Assembly: GCA_044344145.1 (NCBI GenBank)
Contig: JBIJDM010000015.1
Location: forward strand, 1 to 23,586
Length of the DNA: 23,586 bases
Source of the DNA: JBAXGE01 sp044344145
GTDB lineage: Bacteria > Planctomycetota > Phycisphaerae > WQYP01
Direction of reading: 5' to 3'
Positions 14,269-22,228 of this stretch are shown in pieces. A program made the translations under genes and the position numbers. How positions within the stretch are numbered: position 1 is the first letter of the stretch; every line of letters starts with the position of its first letter. Under the pieces are notes generated by a model. It made no database searches and was not told where the DNA came from. It saw nothing but the letters and a program-made list of their open reading frames with translations.

Positions 14269-15710
14269 GCGGCGGCGTCCTTTCCAGCGGCACTCTGCAC
14301 TCCGGCAGCGCCGCCCTTGCCGCTGTATTTATTGCGGCCGGGACGCGAAGATTCCATGAATCCACCATAATTACGCATCACCAGATTGGCTTCGATCCGG
14401 TTGACCAGATCCAGCAGTACGCTGATCACAATCAGCAAACCGGTGCCGCCCAGGAACTGGGTGACGTTGTGCTTGATATCCATCGCCGTACCGAGTACCT
14501 GCGGGACTACTGCGATGATGCAGAGGAAGCCGGCGCCGACAAAGGTCACGCGATTCATGACGTCCTGCAAATATTCCGCCGTGCGCGGCCCGGGCCGGAT
14601 GCCCTTGATGAAGGTACCGTAATCCCGGAGCTGCGTGCTCATTTCCTTGGGATTGAACTGCACGGTGTTCCAGAAGTACGAGAAGAAGAAAATCATCGCA
14701 CAGTAGATCAGTTCAAACCAGAGCTTGCCCTGCTCAATATGGGACACCAGATAGGTGGTTACCACGTTGGGATAACTGGTCGCCAGCCACCGCAGCAGCA
14801 TGGAGGGGAACAGCATCAACGAACTGGCAAAGATAATCGGCATCACGCCGGCATGGTTGACCCGCAGGGGCAGATAATTGGACTGCCCGCCGTAAACCTT
14901 GCGGCCCCGGACATGCTTGGCCTGCTCGATCGGAATGCGGCGCTGCGCCTGGGTCAGGAAGATCGAACCCGCGACGATGAAGACAAAGGTGGCCATGAGG
15001 AACACAATCTTGACCGGGCCGAACTTGGCACCGTCAAATTCACCCGTGAGGGTAAAGTTGCGGTAAATTTCGCCCACGGCATCGGGCATGCGAGCCACAA
15101 TACCGGCGGTGATAATCAGCGACACGCCGTTGCCGATCCCATAATGGTCAATCTGTTCACCGAGCCACATCAGGAACACCGAGCCGGCCGTGAGCATCAT
15201 CAGGCCCAGGAACCAGAACATGCTGAGTTGGAACGGGTCATTACGGACACTCAGATGCAGCAGGCTGTTGGCTCCCGAGGCCGAACTCGACAGGTAACCA
15301 ATCCACATCGCCGATTGTACGAAGCACACCGCGACCGTGAGGTAGCGGGTCCATTCGTTCATCTTGCGGATGCCCGGTTCGCCCTCTTTTTTCAGTTTTT
15401 CCAGCGCCGGCACCACGGTGCCCATGAGCTGGATAATGATCGAGGCGCTGATATAAGGCATGATCCCCAGACCGAAGATCGTGGACTGGCCCAGATCACC
15501 GCCCGAAAACAGCGAAAGATAATTGGTAACGGCTTCCAGCGGGGAGTTGTTCTCGGCCGCGGTTTTCGCCGCCTGAGTGAGCTTCGCCGCATTCACCCCG
15601 GGGAGGGGGACGTAGTAGCCAATGCGGTAGGCACACAGCAAGCCGATGGTAAACAGCAGCTTGGTACGCAGTTCCACAATCCGGAAGATATTCAGCAGCG
15701 TTTGCAGCAC
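14265..15710 (-). CDS. secY: Preprotein translocase channel subunit SecY
   Basis: This 481-residue integral membrane protein forms the protein-conducting channel. It begins LQTLLNIFRIVELRTKLLFT, the usual SecY N-terminus, followed by the plug-region signature PLPGVN, then GLGIMPYISASIIIQL. The large cytoplasmic loops contain QRRIPIEQAKHVRGRK and IRPGPRTAEYL. About ten hydrophobic segments are visible. I chose GTG 15710, because GAGG lies five bases upstream and the protein then starts where the family does. The longer frame from a TTG at 15776 has no support. It follows rplO after a relatively long 154-bp spacer and overlaps adk by four bases. Confidence 0.96.
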   Translation of the reverse strand: MLQTLLNIFRIVELRTKLLFTIGLLCAYRIGYYVPLPGVNAAKLTQAAKTAAENNSPLEAVTNYLSLFSGGDLGQSTIFGLGIMPYISASIIIQLMGTVVPALEKLKKEGEPGIRKMNEWTRYLTVAVCFVQSAMWIGYLSSSASGANSLLHLSVRNDPFQLSMFWFLGLMMLTAGSVFLMWLGEQIDHYGIGNGVSLIITAGIVARMPDAVGEIYRNFTLTGEFDGAKFGPVKIVFLMATFVFIVAGSIFLTQAQRRIPIEQAKHVRGRKVYGGQSNYLPLRVNHAGVMPIIFASSLMLFPSMLLRWLATSYPNVVTTYLVSHIEQGKLWFELIYCAMIFFFSYFWNTVQFNPKEMSTQLRDYGTFIKGIRPGPRTAEYLQDVMNRVTFVGAGFLCIIAVVPQVLGTAMDIKHNVTQFLGGTGLLIVISVLLDLVNRIEANLVMRNYGGFMESSRPGRNKYSGKGGAAGVQSAAGKDAAA

Positions 15711-15864
15711 GCGGGCCTCGCTGGCTAAGAGTTCAAAAGCAAACGGCGTCAACCGTTCGCATAGGTCACCACTCAACAGGCAACCGCAAGCAGATTACCG
15801 TTCCCGGCTTTAACACCGGACTGGCATCCACCCGCGGTTGTCAAAAACTGCATATCCATGGCCG

Positions 15865-16386
15865 TTAGGCCTTGGCGGCTTTGGCCAATTTCTTGAACTT
15901 ACCGGTCTTCGGATTGACCTTGTCCTTGTTCCGATCCAGCTCGAGCAGCTTGATGGTACCACCGGCTTTGGTGATCTTCTCAGCGGCCTGCTTGGTGACC
16001 TTGCCGGCCACGATCGCGAACGACTTGGTCAGGGTGCCATCGCCCAGAATCTTGACGGGCAGCTTGTTGACCCGCACCAATTTCTTGGCGACCAGCGCGG
16101 CCCGGTCAATCTTGGCGCCGGCGTCAAAGAACTTTTCCAGATCGCTGACATTGACGATCTCGAAGTCCTGACGGAAAACATTATTGTTGAAGCCACGCTT
16201 GGCAATGCGGCGGAACAGGGGCAGATTGCCACCTTCGGAACCGAGCTTGATCGTGCCACCCGCACGGGCGCCACTACCTTTGGTCCCGCGTCCGCAGGTC
16301 TTGCCATGACCGGAGCTTTCGCCGCGTCCCAAACGGATACGACGCTTGTGCTTGCCGGCCTGAGCGGTAATTTCGTGAATCATCAT
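15865..16386 (-). CDS. rplO: 50S ribosomal protein L15
   Basis: This 173-residue protein starts MMIHEITAQAGKHKRRIRLG at ATG 16386, eight bases after GGAG. It has the L15 glycine-rich N-terminal arm (RGESSGHGKTCGRGTKGSGARAGG in parts), then RRIAKRGFNN and the C-terminal Lys-rich domain with KAGGTIKLLE. It is somewhat longer than E. coli L15 (144). It directly follows rpsE: the 47-bp gap leaves no room for rpmD, which normally sits here. Confidence 0.96.
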   Translation of the reverse strand: MMIHEITAQAGKHKRRIRLGRGESSGHGKTCGRGTKGSGARAGGTIKLGSEGGNLPLFRRIAKRGFNNNVFRQDFEIVNVSDLEKFFDAGAKIDRAALVAKKLVRVNKLPVKILGDGTLTKSFAIVAGKVTKQAAEKITKAGGTIKLLELDRNKDKVNPKTGKFKKLAKAAKA

Positions 16387-16433
16387 GAGCAAATCTCCAA
16401 ATCGTTGGCTAACCCGACCGCCGGAGCGGAAGG

Positions 16434-16925
16434 TTAGAGCGTCACGCCGCGATCAATCGCCACCTGCTCCTTAACCCGGAGCTGCTTGAGGGCGGCGAGC
16501 GTCGCCTTGCATAAATTCTTCTTGTTCGTGGAGCCGTAAGCCTTGCTGAGGACATCCTTGATGCCCACCAACTCCAGCAACGGACGCACATAACGGCCGG
16601 CCTTGACGCCGGTACCCGGACGGGCCGGAACCAGACGGATCGAGCTGGCGCCGTAGGTGCCCATCACTTCGTGGGGAATGGTGCCGCGTTCGAGCGCTAC
16701 CGAGATCATGTGCTTGCGGGCATCCTTGGTGGCCTTCTCGACAGCATTGGGAACTTCCTTGGCCTTGGCATAGCCCAGACCCAGGTTGCCCTGCCGATCG
16801 CCGGTGGCGACCAGTGCTTCGAAGGAGAAATTCTTACCACCCTTGACGACCTTGGCGCTGCGGAAGACACCCACGGTTGCGGAGTCATTCGGGCCCTTAT
16901 CGGAGTTGTAATTACGTTCAGCCAT
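16434..16925 (-). CDS. rpsE: 30S ribosomal protein S5
   Basis: This 163-residue protein of the 30S body takes part in decoding fidelity. It has the N-terminal dsRBD-like region with VVKGGKNFSFEALVATGDRQG and GLGYAKAKEVPNAV. The S5 C-terminal domain has GTGVKAGRYVRPLLELVGIKDVLSKAYGS in segments. ATG 16925 (MAERNYN) fits AAGGA at about six bases. An ATG two codons earlier would leave only one base after it. Confidence 0.97.
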   Translation of the reverse strand: MAERNYNSDKGPNDSATVGVFRSAKVVKGGKNFSFEALVATGDRQGNLGLGYAKAKEVPNAVEKATKDARKHMISVALERGTIPHEVMGTYGASSIRLVPARPGTGVKAGRYVRPLLELVGIKDVLSKAYGSTNKKNLCKATLAALKQLRVKEQVAIDRGVTL

Positions 16926-16961
16926 AACCATTCCTTAGCTATACGAAAGTTGCCTGTGTGT

Positions 16962-17336
16962 TTAAAACTTCAGACCCGCTTCACGCGCGGCATCGGCCAA
17001 CGCCTTGACCCGACCATGGTACCGATAGCCATTGCGATCGAACGCAATCTCGGTGATCCCCTTGGCCAGCGCCTTGGCGGCCAGCGCCTTGCCCACCACA
17101 ATGGCGGCATTCTTGTTGCCACCCTGGGGGGCGGCCGGCTTGAGGTCTTTTTCCGCGGTGCTCGCGGCCACCAGCGTGTGGCCACTGACATCGTCAATCA
17201 ACTCGGCATACATGTTCTTGAGGCTGCGGAACACCGTCAGACGCGGACGTTCGGCCGTGCCCGACAAAGAGCCACGGACCCGCAGTTTACGCCGTTGCCA
17301 CCGCTTATTCTTGATTTTGAGTGTCGTCTTACTCAT
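16962..17336 (-). CDS. rplR: 50S ribosomal protein L18
   Basis: This 124-residue 5S-rRNA-binding protein shows RWQRRKLRVRGSLSGTAERPRLTVFRS at its N-terminus, then KNMYAELIDD and the C-terminal FDRNGYRYHGRVKALADAAREAGLKF, all typical of L18. The ribosome-binding site is weak (GGAT). It lies between rplF and rpsE with short gaps, as in a standard spc operon. Confidence 0.97.
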   Translation of the reverse strand: MSKTTLKIKNKRWQRRKLRVRGSLSGTAERPRLTVFRSLKNMYAELIDDVSGHTLVAASTAEKDLKPAAPQGGNKNAAIVVGKALAAKALAKGITEIAFDRNGYRYHGRVKALADAAREAGLKF

Positions 17337-17403
17337 GTTTTCTATCCAATCCGAATCTAGTTTCCATGCGAATCACGCTACACGCGACACGGGATACGCC
17401 AAA

Positions 17404-17958
17404 TTACTTGGCACCCGCACCGGCAAACTGCTTACCAGCCTTACGCTTGACGGTTTCACCGACATAACGCACACCCTTGCCCTTGTAAGGTTCAGGCTTA
17501 CGAATCCGGCGAATCTGGGCGGCCAAATCGCCGACCATCTGTTTGTCCGCACCCGAGATATTGATCTTGGTGCCCTGGGCCTCAATCTTGAGGACCAGCC
17601 CGACGGGGATTTCAATCTTGATCTGGTTGGCAAAGCCCAGCGACAGGGTCAGCACATTACCGGCCTGTTCGGCCTTGTAACCGACACCCTGAATTTCCAG
17701 ATCCTTGGCATAACCCGTGCTCACGCCGGTCAGCATGTTGCTGATCAGGGCCCGGGTCAAACCGTGGACCGCCCGCGAGAGCTTCTCGTCATCCTTGCGG
17801 GTGACGGTGACCACATCGCCGGCCACTGCGACCGAAACGTTGGCATGATGCTTGAGGGAGAGCTTGCCCTTGGGGCCTTCCACATTGACCACGTCATTGT
17901 TGACGGCGATCTTGACGCCTTTGGGTACCGCGATAGGTTTCTTACCAATTCGACTCAT
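17404..17958 (-). CDS. rplF: 50S ribosomal protein L6
   Basis: This 184-residue protein near the factor-binding site starts MSRIGKKPIAVPKGVKI at ATG 17958, with AAAGGA upstream. It contains SRAVHGLTRALISNM, the duplicated L6 fold, and the signature motif region PEPYKGKGVRYVGETVKRKAGK near the C-terminus. The longer frame adds 21 unrelated residues and was rejected. Confidence 0.97.
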   Translation of the reverse strand: MSRIGKKPIAVPKGVKIAVNNDVVNVEGPKGKLSLKHHANVSVAVAGDVVTVTRKDDEKLSRAVHGLTRALISNMLTGVSTGYAKDLEIQGVGYKAEQAGNVLTLSLGFANQIKIEIPVGLVLKIEAQGTKINISGADKQMVGDLAAQIRRIRKPEPYKGKGVRYVGETVKRKAGKQFAGAGAK

Positions 17959-18045
17959 AACTTGTCCTTTCCGTCCGGTAACATCACTGTTGCCAGTGGC
18001 CTTCCGGAACATACCCCGCACAGCGGCGGGCTGTTCAGTAAATTG

Positions 18046-18441
18046 TTACTTCACGGTGGCGAGCACTTCGCCACCCATGTTCAGTTCGCGGGCCTTGCGG
18101 TCCGAGAGCACACCCTTGGACGTGCTCAGGAGCACAATCCCCATGCCGTTCTGCACGGCCGGCAGGCGGTCCACTTCGCGGTACACGCGGCAGCCGGGCT
18201 TGCTGAGCCGCTTGATCTCGTGGATCACGCGTTCGCCGGTGGGCGTATACTTGACCTGAATGCGGATCAGGCCTTGGCCGGTCCCGTCATCAAGGGCGGT
18301 GAAATCTTCGATGAAGCCTTCTTCCTTCAGTACCTGGGCAATGCCCAGACATACCTTGGATTGTTTGACGTCAACGGTTTTGTGCTTGGCGGAGACCGCA
18401 TTACCGATCCGGCAGAGCATATCCGAAATAGTGTCGTTCAT
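18046..18441 (-). CDS. rpsH: 30S ribosomal protein S8
   Basis: This 131-residue primary 16S-binding protein starts MNDTISDMLCRIGNA. The C-terminal region has RLPAVQNGMGIVLLSTSKGVLSDRKARELNMGGEVL in segments, the S8 signature (GxxxxSTSKGxxxxxxA). AGAGG lies seven bases upstream of the ATG. In many bacteria S8 represses the spc operon by binding the rplE leader. No such site was evaluated here. Confidence 0.97.
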   Translation of the reverse strand: MNDTISDMLCRIGNAVSAKHKTVDVKQSKVCLGIAQVLKEEGFIEDFTALDDGTGQGLIRIQVKYTPTGERVIHEIKRLSKPGCRVYREVDRLPAVQNGMGIVLLSTSKGVLSDRKARELNMGGEVLATVK

Positions 18442-18467
18442 AAACCAACCTCTCAGGGCTTTAGGGC

Positions 18468-18737
18468 TTACCAGCTGCTCTTACGCATGCCGGGGATCAG
18501 ACCCTTGTGGGCCAACTCACGCAGCATAATACGCGAAATCTTGAATTTACGATAATGGGAACGCCGCCGGCCGGTCAATTCGCAGCGCCGTGCCAAACGG
18601 GTGGGGCTGCTGTTGCGCGGCAGCTTCCGCAAGGCTTCCATATTGCCTTCTTCCTTGTACTTCTTACGCAAATCTGCGTATTGCGCAATCAATTTCAGAT
18701 TGCGGGCATAACGGGCTTTCCAAGCAGTCGTGGCCAT
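18468..18737 (-). CDS. rpsN: 30S ribosomal protein S14 (zinc-independent form)
   Basis: This 89-residue S14 is the long C-minus form: it has no paired CxxC motifs and retains RKLPRNSSPTRLARRCELTG followed by RRRSHYRKFKISRIMLRELA and GLIPGMRKSSW. It follows rplE with AAGGA before its ATG. The form contrasts with the zinc-binding L36 in the same locus. Confidence 0.97.
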   Translation of the reverse strand: MATTAWKARYARNLKLIAQYADLRKKYKEEGNMEALRKLPRNSSPTRLARRCELTGRRRSHYRKFKISRIMLRELAHKGLIPGMRKSSW

Positions 18738-18767
18738 ATTCGTTCCTTTGTGCTACTACCTGATACG

Positions 18768-19499
18768 TTAAGAAGCCTTCTTGGCGGCGTCCGCAGTCGC
18801 GAACGGCATTCCAAAAGCCTTCAAAAGCTCAAACGCCGCTTTCTCTTCACCGGCCGTGGTGACGATCGTGATGTTCATTCCCTGATGGAAGGTCACGTTG
18901 TCGCCGCGGATTTCCGGGAAGACGGTCTGTTCGGTCAGACCCATGTTATAGTTGCCACGCTTGTCGAAGGCCTTGGGGTTCAAGCCCCGGAAGTCCTTCA
19001 CCCGCGGGATGGCCAGGTTGATCAGGCGGTCCAGGAATTCCCACATGCGGTTGCCCCGCAGCGTGACCCGGCAGCCGATTTCCATACCCTGACGCAATTT
19101 GAAGTTCGACACGCTGATGCGCGCCTTACACACCTGGGCCTTCTGGCCGGCGATCAGCGTCAATTCCTTGACGGCCGCTTCCAGACGGGGCTTTTCGGTG
19201 ATGGCTTTGCCCAGACCCATGTTGATGACCACCTTGGTGATCCGGGGCACGGCCATGACATTCTTGATCCCCAGCTTGGCTTTCAGCGCGGGGGCGATTT
19301 CGTCCTTGTAACGCAGCCGCAGGCGCGGTACGTAACCAGCGGGGAAAGCCACGCCTTCGCCGGTGGCCACTTCGGGACCCTTGCTGGCCTTGGGCTCGCC
19401 CTTGGCTTTCTTGGACTGCTTGCCCGCACCTTCGGGTCCACCTTGCGGGGCCTTCTTGGGGGCTTTTTCTTGTTTGTTGGCGTCCTTCTTGTCGGCCAT
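18768..19499 (-). CDS. rplE: 50S ribosomal protein L5 with N-terminal basic extension
   Basis: This 243-residue L5 binds 5S rRNA and contacts the P-site tRNA. The standard domain begins around residue 58 (RLRLRYKDEIAPALKAKLG) and shows VMAVPRITKVVINMGLG, QKAQVCKARISVSNFKLRQG, RGNRMWEFLDRLINLAIPR and GMNITIVTTA. The first ~57 residues are rich in Lys, Ala, Gly and Pro and have no counterpart in E. coli L5 (179 residues). The extended start is supported: ATG 19499 has GAGG nine bases upstream, and there is no other Met before residue 82. The extension is probably disordered and may contact rRNA. Confidence 0.95.
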   Translation of the reverse strand: MADKKDANKQEKAPKKAPQGGPEGAGKQSKKAKGEPKASKGPEVATGEGVAFPAGYVPRLRLRYKDEIAPALKAKLGIKNVMAVPRITKVVINMGLGKAITEKPRLEAAVKELTLIAGQKAQVCKARISVSNFKLRQGMEIGCRVTLRGNRMWEFLDRLINLAIPRVKDFRGLNPKAFDKRGNYNMGLTEQTVFPEIRGDNVTFHQGMNITIVTTAGEEKAAFELLKAFGMPFATADAAKKAS

Positions 19500-19592
19500 T
19501 TTCAGCTACCTCATCCTACGGGGTCCGCAGACCACCTTGCATATCATACTTCATCGGGTGCCCGGGCTTACGCAGCCCTGATACCCACAAAC

Positions 19593-19925
19593 TTACTTGA
19601 CCTTCGCCACCACACCCAGATCGCTGCCGGTCTTGACGGCGATGCGGCGCTTCACGCCGTCCGTGGTGACATAACGCACCCGGGTGCCCTTGCCGGTCTT
19701 GGGATCCACCGGCTGCACTTTGCAGGCCTGGATCGGGGCGGGTTTGCTGATCTTGCCACCCTTGGGACTCTGTTGGGTGGGCTTCAGGTGCTTGATCTTG
19801 ACGTTGACGCCTTCGATCAGAACCATGTCCTTGTCCGGAAATACCTTGAGCACCTTGCCGGTCTGGCCCTTGGAGGCTCCCGAACGGATATAAACGGTGT
19901 CACCTGCTTTAATACGCGCCGCCAT
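19593..19925 (-). CDS. rplX: 50S ribosomal protein L24
   Basis: This 110-residue assembly-initiator protein has the KOW motif at its N-terminus (IKAGDTVYIRSGASKGQTGKVL-type), then NVKIKHLKPTQQSPKGGKISKPAPIQ, and ends with GVKRRIAVKTGSDLG. ATG 19925 has GAGG six bases upstream. An ATG four codons earlier is too close to that site. It lies between rplN and rplE. Confidence 0.97.
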   Translation of the reverse strand: MAARIKAGDTVYIRSGASKGQTGKVLKVFPDKDMVLIEGVNVKIKHLKPTQQSPKGGKISKPAPIQACKVQPVDPKTGKGTRVRYVTTDGVKRRIAVKTGSDLGVVAKVK

Positions 19926-19963
19926 GTTTAACCTCATTCTATGGGCCGGTTGGGCCTATCCTG

Positions 19964-20350
19964 TTAGACGACTTCACTGGCCAAAGAAACAATCTTCATG
20001 TAATTCTTTTCACGCAACTCACGGGCCACCGCACCAAAGATGCGCGTGCCCTTGGGATTGCCTTCATCATCCACGATCACGGCGGCGTTGCGGTCGAACC
20101 GCACGATGCTGCCATCGGAACGACGGGTGATCTGGCGGGTCCGCACAATCACGGCCTTGGCCACTTCGCCCTTCTTGATGTCCCCGTTGGGCATCGCCTT
20201 CTTGACGGCGACGACAATCAGGTCACCGATGGTGGCGATACGACGCTTGAACTTGCCGCGGGGGGTCGAGCCGCCGAGTACTTTGATGCACATCGCGGAC
20301 TTGGCGCCGGTGTTATCGGCAATGTCAATTCGGGTCTGCTGCTGAATCAT
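19964..20350 (-). CDS. rplN: 50S ribosomal protein L14
   Basis: This 128-residue protein at the subunit interface starts MIQQQTRIDIADNTGAKSAM and carries KVLGGSTPRGK, IGDLIVVAVKKAMPNG, KKGEVAKAVIVRT and the C-terminal GTRIFGAVARELREKNYMKIVSLA. AGGTGA lies just before the ATG. It is typical in length and position. Confidence 0.98.
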   Translation of the reverse strand: MIQQQTRIDIADNTGAKSAMCIKVLGGSTPRGKFKRRIATIGDLIVVAVKKAMPNGDIKKGEVAKAVIVRTRQITRRSDGSIVRFDRNAAVIVDDEGNPKGTRIFGAVARELREKNYMKIVSLASEVV

Positions 20351-20379
20351 GACTCACCTGCTTTAGTAGAGCGTCGGCC

Positions 20380-20733
20380 TTAGGCGGACGCGGTCTTATC
20401 CTGGTTCTTGGCAAACAGCTTCGAGGCATCCGACTCAATGGCGCTGGTGTCAATGGCACCGGGGCCCTTGGTCACGATCCGTACAAAGCGGTACGTCTTG
20501 GTTTTGCTGATCGGCCGGCAGCTCATCACTTCCACCGTGTCGCCCGTCTGCGAGACATTGGCTTCATCGTGGACATGCAGAACCGTCTGCCGCTTGACAT
20601 ACTTACCGTACTTCGCATGCGGGGCCAGGTAATCAACCACGACCCGACGGGTCTTGTTGACCTTGTCCGAGACGACCTTGCCGATCATCCGCGTGCGTAA
20701 TTTACGTTTGGTGCTGACTGTTTCAGTGCTCAT
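20380..20733 (-). CDS. rpsQ: 30S ribosomal protein S17
   Basis: This 117-residue OB-fold 16S-binding protein has KRKLRTRMIGKVVSDKVNKT, the S17 motif HDEANVSQTGDTVEVMSCRPISKTK and RIVTKG. The family body ends near residue 90, so about 27 residues of extra C-terminal tail (PGAIDTSAIESDASKLFAKN and onward) are present. AGGA precedes the ATG. It lies between rpmC and rplN. Confidence 0.96.
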   Translation of the reverse strand: MSTETVSTKRKLRTRMIGKVVSDKVNKTRRVVVDYLAPHAKYGKYVKRQTVLHVHDEANVSQTGDTVEVMSCRPISKTKTYRFVRIVTKGPGAIDTSAIESDASKLFAKNQDKTASA

Positions 20734-20759
20734 CGAATATTCCTGCCTGCTCTAAGACC

Positions 20760-20969
20760 TTACGCCTGGGCCTTGCCGGCGGCGAGCTGACGCTGCCGTA
20801 GCACGGTTTCAACACGGGCAATATCACGACGGATCTTGCCCACTTGCGACACATCTTTGATCTTGTCCGACGCGGATTGGATCCGGAGGTCGAACAACTG
20901 CTTGCGCAGTTCGGCTTCCTTTTCCAGCAACTGGGCGTCTTCCAATTTTACAAACTCTTTGCTGCTCAT
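20760..20969 (-). CDS. rpmC: 50S ribosomal protein L29
   Basis: This 69-residue two-helix protein near the tunnel exit has LLEKEAELRKQLFDLRIQSA and the motif IRRDIARVETVLRQRQL, both typical of L29. GAGG lies seven bases before the ATG. It lies in the standard rplP-rpmC-rpsQ order. Confidence 0.96.
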   Translation of the reverse strand: MSSKEFVKLEDAQLLEKEAELRKQLFDLRIQSASDKIKDVSQVGKIRRDIARVETVLRQRQLAAGKAQA

Positions 20970-21013
20970 GACTCAACCTCGTTAAGCGCCGGAGCAACCG
21001 CCCCGGCGTGGAA

Positions 21014-21436
21014 TCACATCGTGTGCCGACGGGCGATAAAGCGCGTCCGAATCGGCATCTTGTAGGCCACCCGGGCAAACGCCTTGCGGGCCACGGCTTC
21101 TTCAACCCCGGTCATTTCGAACATGATCGTGCCGGGCTTCACTTCTGCGGCCCAGAACTCCGGTTCGCCCTTACCGGTACCCTGCCGGGTTTCCAGCGGC
21201 TTCTTGGAGAAGCTCTTGTGTGGGAAAATCCGGATGAAGATTTTACCTTCCCGGGCGACAAACCGCGAGGCCGCCATACGACCGGCTTCAATCTGCCGAC
21301 CGTTGATGCGTCCGGGTTCCAACGCTTGCAAACCAAATTCGCCGTAGCCGATCTTGTTGCCACGAGTCGCGTTGCCGCGCATCACACCGCGCTGCTGCTT
21401 ACGCCACTTTACTCGTGAAGGCATTAACTTTGCCAT
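21014..21436 (-). CDS. rplP: 50S ribosomal protein L16
   Basis: This 140-residue protein organises the A-site tRNA region of the 50S. It starts MAKLMPSRVKWRKQQRGVMRG and shows GNKIGYGEFGLQALEPGRI, RIFPHKSFSKKPLETRQGTGKG and PGTIMFEMTGV. AGGAG lies eight bases upstream. It is typical in length. The 62-bp gap to rpsC is ordinary. Confidence 0.98.
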   Translation of the reverse strand: MAKLMPSRVKWRKQQRGVMRGNATRGNKIGYGEFGLQALEPGRINGRQIEAGRMAASRFVAREGKIFIRIFPHKSFSKKPLETRQGTGKGEPEFWAAEVKPGTIMFEMTGVEEAVARKAFARVAYKMPIRTRFIARRHTM

Positions 21437-21498
21437 GTGTCATACTCCTAGTCGTAGGCCGGGCCGTCAAAGGACCCGCAACCCATGCTTAAATTCGT

Positions 21499-22194
21499 TT
21501 AACGACGCCGCGGACGACGCGGACCGCTCTTGCGGGTGTTGTCCAGATTTTCCGTCTCGGAATACAAACCGCGATACACCCAGACCTTGATGCCCAGCAC
21601 GCCATAGGGCGTCCGGCAGTGATTCAGGCCGTAGTTCACATCCGCCTGCAGGGTCTGCAGCGGGATCGAACCGAGCAGGAACTTTTCGGTCCGGGCGATT
21701 TCCGCCCCGCCTATACGTCCGGCCAGTTGGATCTTCACACCCTTGGCGCCCGCCGACATCGCGGCATCCAGTTTCTGCCGCACGGCGCGACGGAAGCTGA
21801 CCCGCTTCTTGAGCTGTTCGCCGATGTTCTCGGCAATCAACTGGGCGTTGAGGTCGGGGTTGGCGACCTCGCTGACTTCGATCTTCACCTTGCGGCCGGT
21901 GAGGGTCTCCAGGGCATCGCGGAGCTTGTCGGCATCCGCCCCCTTGGGCCCGATCACCGTACCGGGACGCGACGAGTGCAGGACCACCCGCAACTCTTCC
22001 CGGGTACGTTCGATCTCAACCTTGGCAATCCCGGCGAAGGGGGCCTGACGGTTGAGCTTTTCATCAATAAAGGCGCGAATCTTTTGGTCTTCGACCAGCA
22101 GATCGCCGAAAATCTTCTTGGGGGCAAACCAACGGCTGGTCCAGCCTTCAGTAATACCTACCCGGAAGCCCAGTGGATGAATTTTCTGACCCAT
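21499..22194 (-). CDS. rpsC: 30S ribosomal protein S3
   Basis: This 231-residue protein lines the mRNA entry site. It starts MGQKIHPLGFRVGITEGWTS and carries a KH domain with the GxxG loop VIGPKGADADKL. The C-terminal domain has KRVSFRRAVRQKLDAAM and GVKIQLAGRIGGAEIARTE, and the protein ends in a basic tail. GAGG lies five bases before the ATG. Motifs and length are typical. Confidence 0.98.
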   Translation of the reverse strand: MGQKIHPLGFRVGITEGWTSRWFAPKKIFGDLLVEDQKIRAFIDEKLNRQAPFAGIAKVEIERTREELRVVLHSSRPGTVIGPKGADADKLRDALETLTGRKVKIEVSEVANPDLNAQLIAENIGEQLKKRVSFRRAVRQKLDAAMSAGAKGVKIQLAGRIGGAEIARTEKFLLGSIPLQTLQADVNYGLNHCRTPYGVLGIKVWVYRGLYSETENLDNTRKSGPRRPRRR

Positions 22195-22228
22195 TGCTAC
22201 CTCGAATCAGTCCGCGAAATCTGTTTCG

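Noticed and set aside
14469..15728. 419-codon plus-strand frame opposite secY
   Set aside because: It is a shadow of a well-conserved gene in GC-rich DNA, with no ribosome-binding site or recognisable domain.
15711..15776. Upstream TTG start for secY
   Set aside because: The family N-terminus and GAGG spacing point to GTG 15710.
18507..19931. 474-codon plus-strand frame opposite rpsN-rplE-rplX
   Set aside because: It spans three conserved genes and their gaps in antisense. Its length reflects codon bias, not coding.
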